NCBI RefSeq assembly: GCF_027580225.2
Contig: NC_073356.2
Coordinates: 5,076,001 to 5,140,000, forward strand
DNA from: Misgurnus anguillicaudatus
Lineage: Eukaryota; Chordata; Actinopteri; Cypriniformes; Cobitidae
Length of the DNA stretch: 64,000 bases
Direction of reading: 5' to 3'
Shown here in pieces: positions 13,401-22,706 of the stretch. The notes under the pieces were generated by a model, which did no database searches, was not told where the DNA came from, and saw only the letters and a program-made list of their open reading frames with translations. A program made the translations under genes and the position numbers. How positions within the stretch are numbered: position 1 is the stretch's first letter; each line of letters starts with the position of its first letter.

Positions 13401-14943
13401 CAAAGGATGTTTCGATTAATCTTAATTTACGAAGATATAGAAGATGCAAAAGTTTTCTTTTTTCTTTTGATATTTAATTAACTTTAATGACAGAGAGACT
13501 TCAACAGGTTAGGCTAAGACCGAATGCAATAAAATGTTTATTCGTTTAAGACGTACAGTTACCAAATGTTTAGTATGAAAATGACCTAGACAGCTATTTT
13601 GACATATGAGCATTTGTCCGTTTAAGCCAAAAAGACGCGAATATGAAGTCGTTTAAACTCTGGCTGTGCACGCGCACTATCGGATATGCGCGTCGCGCTT
13701 TCAAGTTCAATGTGGTAATCCAGTCGAATTAACAATCATACAGTAGCCTATAAAGATCACGTCAAGAATGAAAACATGGTGCTGGGTTTTGTTGTAAAAA
13801 GAATTGGCAATCTTAGATTCAACCCACAAGACAATTACCACACTTCCAGCATGTACGGTGTAAATAAATCATGTGGTATTAGCAAAATGTACGACTTCTC
13901 TTACATCATTTTAAAGATTCCAAGCATTATGTAGACATGACATTTATCTTCTGATGGTATAAAAAGTATTCGTTAAGTTACAGTAATTTTTCTGACGCGT
14001 TTTTGAAAAGACGTCACTGATGGAGAGATAACAGAACGCGCATTATGTATATTTTCTTAATTTTGTGAAAAGCACAACATTCAGTTTTATAGACACACAA
14101 AAAATGACACTTGAACGTTTTAAATGATGTATAAATAATATCTGTATGTCCAAAATCAGCAGAGTAATCCAAGTCTCTTTGCGCAGTGATTGAAAAATAA
14201 AGAGTTTGCGCCGCGACGGCAGGGAGGGTTAATATTCATAATGTTTGTTTTTAACAATGTGCTGCGCTGCCGCACGTCGAAAATAAACATAGCGATTAAG
14301 TGAAAGTAGCGCATTAAATTTGGGGTGGCACACGGGGTGGCCAGTGACATGTCAAGGGTGTCCAGTGCCACCCTGGACACCCCTCTGGCTCCGCCACTGA
14401 AGCTAAGCGATTTTGCCGCTTGCTGTGTACCGTGAGAAACGCCCAACTAGCAGAAACCTATATTGACCACAGACTGTTTTACATATGTAAGAAAACAAAG
14501 AGAGTTAGAGCTGTTGAATTGAGTTAAAAAGAGTTCCACAATACTTTAATACTTTGTTAACGTGCAATTTTCTGTTTGTTCCAAGTATGCTGTATTCCGT
14601 CTTTAAAAATGGAAAGATGTTGTGTCTATTGAATAATACGTTGCTCTACTGTAAATCTCCCCTGGATGACACTGTGTTCGTACATGTTATAATGAAACTG
14701 TGTGTGATGAGAATAACATGAAGAAGAGAATAGTAAATAGAGTGATTCGATACTAGTTGTTTTCTGCCTGATATTGTCAAAGTTCTTAAATAACTGTGGC
14801 ATATAAACAATGAGGCTTATTTTGTTGTTTTACAGGATGCAGAAGTGCAGTATTCCAGTCTCAGATTTGTCAAGCAGCCCAGAGGAGCTGCTACCACATC
14901 AGAAAATGTGACATATGCAACTGCAGCCAATAAAAGCTCCTGA
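71..14943 (+). CDS. single V-domain inhibitory Ig-superfamily receptor, five exons
   Basis: Coding exons 71-107, 248-607, 10849-10974, 12430-12482 and 14836-14943 join in frame (684 nt, 227 aa), each bounded by GT/AG; the first three junctions are phase 1 and the last is phase 0. Residues 1-23 form a hydrophobic leader. The V-set domain (about 25-132) shows Cys39 in VTLSC, Trp49, the DxGxYxC motif ending at Cys112, and a J-like HFGT at 122-125. Exon 3 encodes a stalk and an uncharged Cys-rich transmembrane helix (about 152-172). The tail has a canonical ITIM, V-x-Y198-x-x-L201, and a weaker VTYATA at Tyr219. Established knowledge: such receptors recruit SHP-type phosphatases and inhibit leukocytes. 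Layout resembles fish NITR/CD300-like receptors, but the exact family is not settled. Introns 2 and 4 are filled with transposons. Confidence 0.85.
2792..3979. mobile_element. non-autonomous hAT transposon with perfect 8-bp duplication
   Basis: The ends are inverted: CATGGGTCTTCAACC at left and GTTGAAGACCTCTG at right, both followed inward by GGGTCC-rich sequence. The 8-mer GTGTAAAA occurs at 2784-2791 and again at 3980-3987, a perfect hAT-type target duplication. No transposase is recognised in its 1188 bp. Confidence 0.75.
3629..3652. repeat. (ATT)n microsatellite
   Basis: A short run of ATT triplets inside the hAT element 2792-3979. Confidence 0.7.
4010..4373 (+). pseudogene. PIF/Harbinger transposase (HARBI1-type nuclease) fragment
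   Basis: The first segment encodes NYKGFYSINMQAICDADVRF followed by DIFMGYPGSVHDT, the strongly conserved block around a catalytic Asp of Harbinger DDE nucleases. Another frame downstream (from about 4189) encodes a C-terminal piece starting VCLDNGDTLDPDED. At least one frameshift, an in-frame stop and missing N-terminal and middle portions show it is dead. A (TA)n microsatellite follows immediately. It pairs with the Myb-like partner gene on the opposite strand at 5029-5580, the usual two-gene Harbinger layout. Confidence 0.75.
4376..4436. repeat. (TA)n microsatellite
   Basis: About 60 bases of alternating AT directly after the Harbinger nuclease fragment. Confidence 0.9.
5029..5580 (-). 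pseudogene. Harbinger Myb/SANT-like partner protein fragment, two exons
   Basis: On the minus strand a terminal exon (5280 down to 5029) encodes an acidic/charged C-terminus ending LFERMIEKM. It is preceded by a splice acceptor (TTTCTTTAG). Further upstream, about 5580-5430, a block reads TWQYYGDMHKVLGARPAMDP, typical of the Myb-like DNA-binding partner encoded by Harbinger elements. The N-terminal SANT helices are not recognised, so this is a remnant. Known role of intact homologues: bringing the nuclease to the nucleus and to the terminal repeats. Confidence 0.6.
6386..7421. mobile_element. DNA transposon with perfect ~29-bp terminal inverted repeats
   Basis: TGAAGAGTTTGGTTCCAAAA at 6390 continues into CGCAATAAA, and the exact inverse stands at the right end (finishing 7417). 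Flanks are TATA on both sides, compatible with a TA-type duplication. Internally it repeats GCAATAAATCCAT motifs and has no transposase. A related fragment lies near 12533. The superfamily is not identified. Confidence 0.65.
7917..9564. mobile_element. TA-flanked TIR element with a duplicated left arm
   Basis: The left terminus ACAGTTTTTTTAATTCGC at 7919 reappears as ACAGTTTTTTTTATTCGC at 8271, and the inverse GCGAATAAAAAAAACTGT ends at 9562. The segment 7919-8270 is therefore repeated almost identically as 8271-8625. Flanking TA dinucleotides suggest a Tc1/mariner-type non-autonomous element. It is inserted in the right part of the hAT 989-9643. Confidence 0.65.
9783..10081. mobile_element. 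TTAA-flanked MITE
   Basis: It starts TTAACTATTTCGCCGCCA and ends GGGGGGAAAGAGTTAA, inverted ends flanked by TTAA, as for piggyBac/Kolobok-type MITEs. It has no coding capacity. A related right-end fragment lies at 20447-20475. Confidence 0.6.
10424..10685. mobile_element. MITE-like repeat bounded by (TG)n runs
   Basis: The segment runs from one (TG)n run to another. It contains TTGTGGGGACATTTTGAGG and, inverted, TGTCCCCACAAAACATGG. This is a common fish repeat layout. It lies in intron 2 of the Ig receptor gene. Confidence 0.5.
12098..12258. mobile_element. truncated copy of the TACACTC MITE
   Basis: The start TACACTTTTAGAATGAATGT and the AACACA/TGTGTT-rich body match the reverse complement of the MITE at 57067-57330. 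The far terminus is degraded. It lies in intron 3 of the Ig receptor gene. Confidence 0.55.
12816..14399. mobile_element. non-autonomous hAT transposon with perfect 8-bp duplication
   Basis: The ends CAGTGGCGGAACTAG and CTGGCTCCGCCACTG are inverted, and AAGCTAAG is duplicated exactly at 12808-12815 and 14400-14407. The 1584-bp element lies within intron 4 of the Ig receptor gene and contains a MITE at 13021-13329. No transposase is seen. Confidence 0.85.
13021..13329. mobile_element. TTAA-flanked palindromic MITE (TTAAAGGGATTCACCC type)
   Basis: It begins TTAAAGGGATTCACCC and ends in TCCCTTTAA, with long inverted arms (AAGATATTTTGAT against ATCAAAATATCTTC) around a loop. This is the widespread fish palindromic MITE class; similarity to the zebrafish Angel elements is from memory. 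It is nested in the hAT 12816-14399. Confidence 0.65.
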
Positions 14944-15018
14944 TTATGCAATGCACTGTATTTAATCTACATCGAATCCACATTTTTGCAACACAAATAA
15001 GACAACTGAAACACCACA

Positions 15019-15024
15019 AATAAA
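15019..15024 (+). promoter_or_regulatory. polyadenylation signal AATAAA
   Basis: AATAAA lies 76 bases after the stop codon of the Ig receptor gene, so a short 3' UTR is plausible. The hexamer alone is weak evidence in AT-rich DNA. Confidence 0.45.
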
Positions 15025-16708
15025 TAATCATTTTAAAGAAAACAAGCACTTCAAGCAAGAGCCCAAAACTAAATTTTACTAAAAAGAAACAAAAAAAGAA
15101 ATTTTTCTACGTGTTCCCTCAACCCTAACTTTTCTTGCCTTTAATACAAAATCATCAATTAGATCTTCTTAAGAAATCCACCAAGCAATTGTATGGTTAA
15201 CACTAATGACAGCAAGTTCACTGAGGTGACATCATGGACCTCTGATAGGTTTGGATGAGCTCTAAAAGGCTGTCACAGTGTTTTCCCCAAAATATTTAAG
15301 GGCCCCTGAATTCACAGTATTTTATGTATTATGGTCTTGCTAGTAGCTAAACTAAACTCTACAACAAATAACTTGTCAAAATGTTTTGGTTTCCCAAAGA
15401 TGAGGGAAGATGATGATTATGGATCACCGCTATGTGAAGGGAGGTTTGGCAGCCGATCTGTAGTTAAAATTGTATACATTATATAGTACACATTTTACAC
15501 AGTAAGGTTAACTCAGTGTAGTTTTGATACGCTTTAGCTATGATTTGAAGTAAGGTAATATATTTGTTGTTTATTTTGCTTGTTATCCGCAGGGGAAACA
15601 GGTGTAGGATGATTCTAAGGGCCCACATACTTTTGGGGGGCCCAGAGGTCTTTTTTTATTAGTAACAGTAATAGTAGTAATGTAATAGAAATAAGAAATG
15701 TATCTGTACCAAAGAGTTACCAATAACACAAAGTTATGGCTTGTTTCTGCATTTCCAGCAACCCCCCCCCCCCATCCACTGCATAGTTTCGTACAGTCTT
15801 ATGTAGCCTCAAGAGGACTGTCAGTCAGTTACTAAGTGACATCATTTGGTAAACTACCAAATTAGATATGTCTTTGATGAGAAAGTATAAGTCTGGACAT
15901 CAGAAACTAAAAGAGAAGTTACAGAAATCAGAGGGTATAAAATTGGCTATATAACTTCCTTTTGCTGCAATGTTACCAACCACTACCTGCTAGGCAATTC
16001 AATAGGTTATGTTTATCGCCATTGAAAATGAGAAAAATAAATTTTTGTCCAGATATAGATCTTAAATTTGTAGCCACTTGCCAGCATTCTCCTGTTAGCA
16101 AATTATGCTAGTGGACTTTTTGCTAATTATCACTGTGTATGCTAGCGGAGTCTCTCATTCTCTTATCCCCAGAGATTTTCCCAAAACTCTTTTCTCAGAT
16201 GAAGATGGTGGTAATCATTATGAATTCTGCTTGTAAAAACCAGAATAAAGTTTCAAATATAATTGTGAGATAAAGAGCGTCAGAGTTTGATTTCAATCGC
16301 TGCCATGAACTTAGTAAATATTAAAGATATCAAGTTTACATTTGAACAGAATGTTCTTTACATTATGTAGGATGATTTAATGTAGAAAACAGTGAATCTA
16401 AAAAATAAATACTTTAGCTGGGTTTTCACAGGCAGGGTCATAATTATCTATACTCTAAAAAAAAGGTTCCTTGTGGTTCTATATAGAACCGTGGGGTTCT
16501 GTACTTGGCTACATTGGAGGCCAAAGAACCTTTTTATAAAAATGGTTCTGTAATTCATGCAAGGCTTTTAACCGGTTCACGGAACGAAAATCAGAAACTT
16601 TTGATGTTTTGCAAGGAACAGAAACAAAACCAGAAACTTTCAAAAAAATATATGTTCCGGAACAGAATCGTTTATTTTAAATAATTTAAAACCGGTTCAT
16701 ATCGTTAT
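15025..16708. other. intergenic stretch, no gene seen
   Basis: No supported reading frame. It includes a short MITE fragment at about 16450-16550 with the GGTTCTATATAGAACC palindrome and a C-run near 15763. From about 16560 the sequence shows imperfect AACCGGTTC motifs, probably an old element into which the LTR retrotransposon at 16709 inserted. Confidence 0.4.
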
Positions 16709-16993
16709 TGTCAGGGTTTTGGTTCTGTTTAGTTCATAGTTATCATTATTCATCATTGCTCTTTGTGTTTGTTACCTTTTATTAGTCTCACCTGTGTTTG
16801 TTAATTATCATCATTAGTTACAGCTGTTAATCATTATCACTTACCCTTTATAGTTTGCCCTCATGTTCCTGTACATGGTCTTATCTCGTCTAAATGTATC
16901 CTGGTCATCGTGTTTGCTGTCTATCGCGATTAAAGTCCTGTAAGTATTATAATCCTGCCTGTTTGTCATCTTTAAGTTAAGAGAACTGTGACA
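16709..16993 (+). repeat. 5' LTR (285 bp)
   Basis: Starts TGTCAGGGTTTTGG and ends GAACTGTGACA. The internal region directly after begins GAAGATCAGACC. Confidence 0.9.
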
Positions 16994-17187
16994 GAAGATC
17001 AGACCATACGTTTGTGGCGTGTTAGTGTTTTTTCCCCTCGTGTTACAAGCTAGAGTTTTTTGTTTTCCGAAAAATCAGTTTCGTTTTTAGCTTTATTTAT
17101 GGATTTTTCGTTTAAATAAGCACTTGGCAACGGACCTTCGCCACCCCCAGAGACCAGACGGACATCACCCTACCCGGAACTCCTGCA

Positions 17188-17886
17188 GTGCAACCTGCGA
17201 GCCAGAGCTACCCTCGGAGCCCAGCGTCGCCGAAACCCCGGATGTTCCCCCTGACCAGGTTGCGTGACCAGAGTTTCCGGGGTGCCGCCGCTGGAGCTGC
17301 TAATGACGTCCATCTCCCCGCAGCTGAGGGTGAGCCAATAATGGTCCCTGGGGTCAATAACATCAGCTTGGATTGTGCTTTGGACATTCCCCACCCCTCA
17401 TCGTCACCACTGGTTCCGTCCAGCCCGCCCTTCGTAAGTCGCTGTTGGCCAGCGCTGTCGGTCCCGTCCGGTTTCACTTTCGGCTTTCCCGCACCAGCCA
17501 ATCCGAAGCTACATCAGCGGACACAGCGTCACACCTCTGCTCATCCTCAGCGCGTCACCGGCGCTGGTTCGTCGGAGCCGAGTTGTGCCTCTCTGCCCAC
17601 TGTCTCGGGGGTTTCTCCAGTTCTCCTCCCCCGCTCCCTGAGACCTAGAGGTCGCCTCGGCTCATCGGACCAGCGGCCTCGCTTCGGGTCTCCCCCCTCC
17701 TCTTCGTCAGCTCCCGTCCCCACTACAACGTCACCAGGCTTCGGTCACCCCTCTGGTTCCGCCCCTGGTCAGTCGTCGTCCCGCCCTCACCTCTGGGTTT
17801 TCCTCGTTCCCCTGTGTATCTCTCACTCCACCCTTCCGGCTCGTTGGGCTCCTCCTTCCCGAAGACGTCACCACGGGACTCCCTAG
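17188..17886 (+). CDS. proline/serine-rich ORF of the pol-less LTR element
   Basis: A 232-codon open frame fills the GC-rich internal region of the LTR element and encodes a Pro/Ser/Arg-rich, low-complexity protein. No zinc knuckle, protease or RT motif is visible. Several overlapping frames in this GC-rich region are also open, so coding is unproven. By position it would be gag-like. The second pol-less LTR element at 54871-56899 also carries a long Pro/Ser-rich frame in the same place. Confidence 0.35.
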   Translation: MQPASQSYPRSPASPKPRMFPLTRLRDQSFRGAAAGAANDVHLPAAEGEPIMVPGVNNISLDCALDIPHPSSSPLVPSSPPFVSRCWPALSVPSGFTFGFPAPANPKLHQRTQRHTSAHPQRVTGAGSSEPSCASLPTVSGVSPVLLPRSLRPRGRLGSSDQRPRFGSPPSSSSAPVPTTTSPGFGHPSGSAPGQSSSRPHLWVFLVPLCISHSTLPARWAPPSRRRHHGTP

Positions 17887-18267
17887 CTCTGGCTCCGCCT
17901 CGTGGCTCCGGAATCCACCTACGTCTCGGTCGGGAGACCCACCAGCTCCGCCCCGTCCCTCCGGATCCTCGGCTTCCCCCGAGTTCTCGGCTTGATTGGC
18001 CCCGCCCTGGATCCTCCCTCCTGTGTCTACGCTGTCGTCTGTCCCCTGGGTGGGACTAGGACTTCCATTACCCTGGCGCCTTCCGCCAGCGTCTCCACCC
18101 TGGGGCTTCGTCTCGTCTGGTTTCTGGGTCCTGCTCCAGACCATTTCCCTCCCCTGTCATCACTGTATTTTGGACACTTTCTGTTTTGTTTGTTGCTCCC
18201 TCCCACTCGCCTCTATTATTGGTCTTCATCTACGGCGCGAGGTCGTGCCTACCGGGAGGGGGCGTAC

Positions 18268-18552
18268 TGTCAGGGTTTTGGTTCTGTTTAGTTCATAGTT
18301 ATCATTATTCATCATTGCTCTTTGTGTTTGTTACCTTTTATTAGTCTCACCTGTGTTTGTTAATTATCATCATTAGTTACAGCTGTTAATCATTATCACT
18401 TACCCTTTATAGTTTGCCCTCATGTTCCTGTCCATGGTCTGATCTCGTCTAAATGTATCCTTGTCATCGTGTTTGCTGTCTATCGTGATTAAAGTCCTGT
18501 AAGTTTTATAATCCTGCCTGTTTGTCATCTTTAAGTTAAGAGAACTGTGACA
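18268..18552 (+). repeat. 3' LTR (285 bp)
   Basis: Same length as the 5' LTR with 5 substitutions. It is preceded by the GGGAGGGGGCGTAC purine tract. Confidence 0.9.
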
Positions 18553-18557
18553 GTTAT

Positions 18558-20573
18558 TTTTTTCGTTCTTTGACAAGATTTCTGTGCAATCTTTTCCGCT
18601 TTTAGCTATCTTTGTGCACGGCCACTTCCGGTGAATGACTCAAGGAATACAGATTAATTTAGGGTTTAGTAATTTCTGTTAATACAGCTTTTCTTGCTAT
18701 AGACGTCACTAGTTCACTTTTGTAAGATGCACCTAATGATGTTTTTGCACTACTGTTCATGGTATTATTGCAAATTCTTTATGTAATATAAAAACCTGCT
18801 ATCATATAATTCTTTTGTTAGGGGCCATTTTCACATAAGATGGAAAGGCATGTCTAATTAAATATAATGCCTGTCATTAATCATATTGATTAAACATCTT
18901 ATACTCGAAGAAAAGTTTTAGTAAAAATTTATAGTAATTAGTTAATACTGTTCCAATTTTTTTTATTTGTGAGAACACAAAACTTTGCAGTAATACCATA
19001 TATTAAATTTTATTTTATTCCTTTTATATACAGGTGCTGGTCATATAATTTAAAAATCATCAAAAAGTTGATTTACTTCTCTATCATTGGTAAGATAATT
19101 ACAAACGTGTTCAAATTAATGTGGTGTTAGCAGCAATGCAACTGTCACTGGCCCAATTGGCCAACTTAAATATTCAAGCACAAAAAACGTGAAACAGATC
19201 TCAATACTTTACTTGCGCGTTGTTTGATAAGTTTTGTTTGCTCGCACCCCTCAACCGCGAGCCCAACATGCATATTAGGGCTTCAGACAGCATGCAGTAC
19301 AAGCAAATAGTAAAGGCAGCACGCAAATGGCAACTGAGTTCGTTTTCTCGCATAACATTTTAACAAAATTATCTCAAAATGCCATGATTGTAGTAGTACA
19401 CAATAATTTACACAATAAATAAATATGCCTGTCATTAATCATATTGACTATACATCTTAATACTCGAAGGTTAGTTAATACCATTTTATTAGTTAATACC
19501 GTTTTCTTTATTTTTTATTTGTGAGAACACAAAACTTTGCAGAAATACCATATATTCAATTCTATTTTATTGCTTTATATTCAAAATATAAATAATTCCC
19601 CTATTTTCTATGGTTTCTTCTCTTTTAAAGCTGCTTTTAAACACTGCAATATTGTAAAAAAGTGCCACATCATCCACTTCTAGATTCAATTCAGTCGGGA
19701 ATCCAAGAAAACTTAAGTAGGATTGGCGTTGTTTGTTCGACTTACAACAGAGCAGTGACATCCTGCCTTCGTTTCAGCCACTGTTGAACTGTGGCGGAAG
19801 TGGCAATGCACAAAGTTGACAAGTACCGCCCACGAAACATGTAAGCGTGAAAATCCCCCATACTCGAAGAAGTTCCCTTCAGGTCGTCATTGAATCATCG
19901 GAGAAATGAGGAGCTTGCCACCAGCAAGTAGCCTACTCAAGCCCAAGTCTCTAATGCTCAATCATGAGAGGTAAATATTGTAGGGCTACCAAGTTTCTCA
20001 AGATGTTTGGTTTTTACTAATTAGTGGTGTAACGGGTCAAATTTAAATAGGATGAAAGTTGATCATTTGCACATGTTTCAAAGGCTTGCAAATGTTAACA
20101 CAAGTGATTTTAAACAATTTAACTGCTAAAAGATGCTAAAGTGAGCAATTTTCTGTACGCACATGCGGTTGAAATCAGAACTCGATGTATAAACCTAAAA
20201 GAGAGTTGAGCTACTGTGTCTCATACTGTACTCCAGGGGTCCCCAACTGGCGGACTCCGGTCCGAATCCGTTCTGGGTTCGGGCCTAATACAGACCCCGG
20301 AGCCCTCTCTTTGTTGAGGAGTGCTCTGGGCTCGGGCCAAATGCCGAGCTCAGAGCCCTCTCCTCGGACAGCACGCCAAATACGCATATCATGAATTCTA
20401 TCTGACTTATTTGTAAGTGTGAACTCTTGAAATTGTGGTTATTTAAATAAAAACACTGGCGGGGAAAGAGTTAAAGTGATGGTATCTGTTAAGACTGAGA
20501 ACATCTGTTAATGTTCTAAAACCAAACGTGTTTGTTTTTTTTATGCATAGTTGGTTTGTGAAGTTATGTAGGC
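18558..20573. other. intergenic repeats, including a duplicated ~160-bp segment
   Basis: No gene seen. About 18868-19030 and 19424-19580 are diverged direct copies, sharing GCCTGTCATTAATCATATTG and TTTGTGAGAACACAAAACTT. Around 20235 a CAGGGGTCCCCAACTGG block looks like a hAT terminus. 20447-20475 matches the end of the MITE at 9783-10081. Confidence 0.5.
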
Positions 20574-20849
20574 CAGTGGTTCTCAAACTGCCGCGAGATG
20601 GTGATGGGGGGGGGGGAAGTTTTATGACATTTTATAAAATACATTAATTTATCATGAATTCTGTGTAATTAAACCTAAAAAAATAAGGCTACTAACCAAC
20701 AGCACTACTTTGTATAATTTAATATGTTTTGCTTAGTTAAAATGTTACATTTTAGAACAGTTTTTTGTCATAAATTTTCTTTGGAGGGCCACAAAAGAAT
20801 GCACCGTACACAAGGGGGGACGCACGCGGAAAAAGTTTGAGAACCACTG
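20574..20849. mobile_element. short non-autonomous hAT element
   Basis: The ends CAGTGGTTCTCAAACT and AGTTTGAGAACCACTG (AAGTTTGAG at the junction) are an inverted pair. Flanks ATGTAGGC and ATGTAGCT agree in 6 of 8 bases, an aged target duplication. Confidence 0.65.
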
Positions 20850-20889
20850 ATGTAGCTATGCTTTTGTTTCTTTCCCCCAGATAACCATG

Positions 20890-22000
20890 GTTGATAAATG
20901 GTCAGTAGATGGCACATGTCAGTGGCTTCAAAAAATATAAACCTCACTGATGCAAAACAAAGTTTCAGGGGTGAACATGAACATTTTAAAATGCTCAAGT
21001 TTCAACTCACTAAGGATCATACTCACCTGCAATTGCAACATAACCACCAAGCAGATTTTATTGTTACCTGTAACATTGAGGGCTGTTTTAGAAGATATAA
21101 ATCTGTTGCACATTACAGAAACCATATCTATCAAAAGCAGACAAGGTTTGCAACATCCCTTATTTGAAACGGCAACTGTAGTTAAAGAGGACAATGAAAG
21201 TGAGGAGGAGCTGCCTGAAGATGATGATCTAGAGAACAACCAAAAATTCTTTGCCTGGAATTACTTTAGAAACGGTGTTATTGGGACTGAGACAACATGT
21301 AGCCCTCTATATTAAACCATCAATAAAAACATTTACTTTCTAAAGCAAATGTCTTTGCTTATGTTCAGTCAGATTATCAACTTTTTTAATATTGCGAAGA
21401 ACATCTACATTTAGAGGAGCCCATTAAGTACATTCTTTGAACCAATAGCCAAGGAAAGGACACAGTATGGGTCTATCATAGATGTTTTGAAGACTCAGTT
21501 GGAGAAACAGGAGATATTTGAATCAAAACCTGTGAACAAGCCCCAAGTACAGATTTTTTAAGTAGTTACACAGATGGAGAGTTCTTTCATGAGAGTCCCT
21601 TTTTTGGAGATCATAATATTGTAAGATTACACTTCTGTACACTGATGAGGATGGAAGTGGTAAACCCCTTGAGGTCTAAAAGATCAATTCACAAATTAGC
21701 AGTCTTCTATTTTATGATTGGAAATCTTGAATCTAACTGCAAATCACAATTAAGGCATATAAATTTGTGCTTGATTGTAAGAAATCAATTTCTGAAGAAA
21801 TATTCATACGGAGACATCTGCGCCTAATTAATGACCTGAAACTGTTGTACACTGAAGTACTGCAGGTCAGCGTAAATGGTCACAATACTTTGTGCCAATC
21901 AGATAATAAAAATGGTTGTATATTAAATTTCTGTGAATTCCTAAAGCTTATTCTGTACAGCAGTGCAAAAGGGCATTCCAGGGAACACTCACTATTTTTC
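20890..22000 (+). pseudogene. degenerate C2H2-containing fish repeat-family gene
   Basis: One frame at 20898-21167 holds a C2H2-like finger (CNIEGCFRRYKSVAHYRNHI). Later segments in shifting frames encode FFEPIAKERTQYGSIIDVLK (about 21435-21500) and NPLRSKRSIHKLAVFYFMIG (about 21660-21725), followed by material as far as about 21950. I recall that fish genomes carry many uncharacterised proteins with this order of blocks. Several frameshifts and stops, and no intact start, mean it is not functional. Its role in intact form is unknown to me. Confidence 0.45.
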
Positions 22001-22706
22001 TTATTGAACATGAAAATCATTATTTATTATTATTCATATTGAGAAAACCCGCGGACTGTATGAAGGCTAAGGTAAGTGACTGAAATGTAGCTATGCCAGC
22101 TAGGTAGTTAGTTCAAAAGTTTTTAATGCACATATACAGGGGTCTTTCTGCATAAACGCAATAAAATTTCATAGAAACAACAAGGTCTAATAACATACAC
22201 AGTATTTCATATCAGCATGTAGCTAGCTAGCCTAGCTGCCTGGTTAAGCTTACAATGAAATGCAATGTGTCGGTCCCTGCTAATATTACCTAAAAACTTT
22301 TAGTGTTTAAACTAACATTTATTTAATAGTGTATTGGCCCTGACTAGATTCGTGTGACGTGTAAACCACAATCCTTGTTAATACAAGTACAAATGTTAAA
22401 GGATCTTTGGACTTCAATGACAGCGATGCAAAATTTTGCTGTTTGGAAACATACCGATTTTTATTCACATGGTGTTATTACTGTATATGCGTTTTAATCT
22501 CCATTTTTTTCTTTTTATCTAATTTATGTTTATTGTTTCGTCATGTCATCTTTGTTTGAATCCCTTTCATTGTGTCTGTGCATGTCACATTAAAAGTGTG
22601 CAATATAAATAAAGTTGATTTAATTTGATTTAGCCTCTCATCATTGTACCTATATGTAAACATTATGTTGATATCTGTTTTTTAGTCAATTGTATAAAGG
22701 ACCAAC

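Larger units (their letters stand above)
16709..18552 (+). mobile_element. pol-less LTR retrotransposon with intact 5-bp target duplication
   Basis: Two direct 285-bp LTRs (16709-16993 and 18268-18552), each TG...CA, bracket a 1274-bp internal region. GTTAT is present at 16704-16708 and 18553-18557. A purine tract GGGAGGGGGCGTAC abuts the 3' LTR, giving + orientation. The LTRs differ at only 5 positions by my count, so the insertion is fairly young. No protease, RT or integrase motif exists inside: it is a non-autonomous (LARD/TRIM-like) element needing enzymes in trans. The flanks suggest it landed in an older repeat. Confidence 0.9.

Noticed and set aside
17731..18144. Minus-strand 137-codon Gly/Arg-rich frame
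   Set aside because: Antisense to the GC-rich LTR-element interior; open by composition only.
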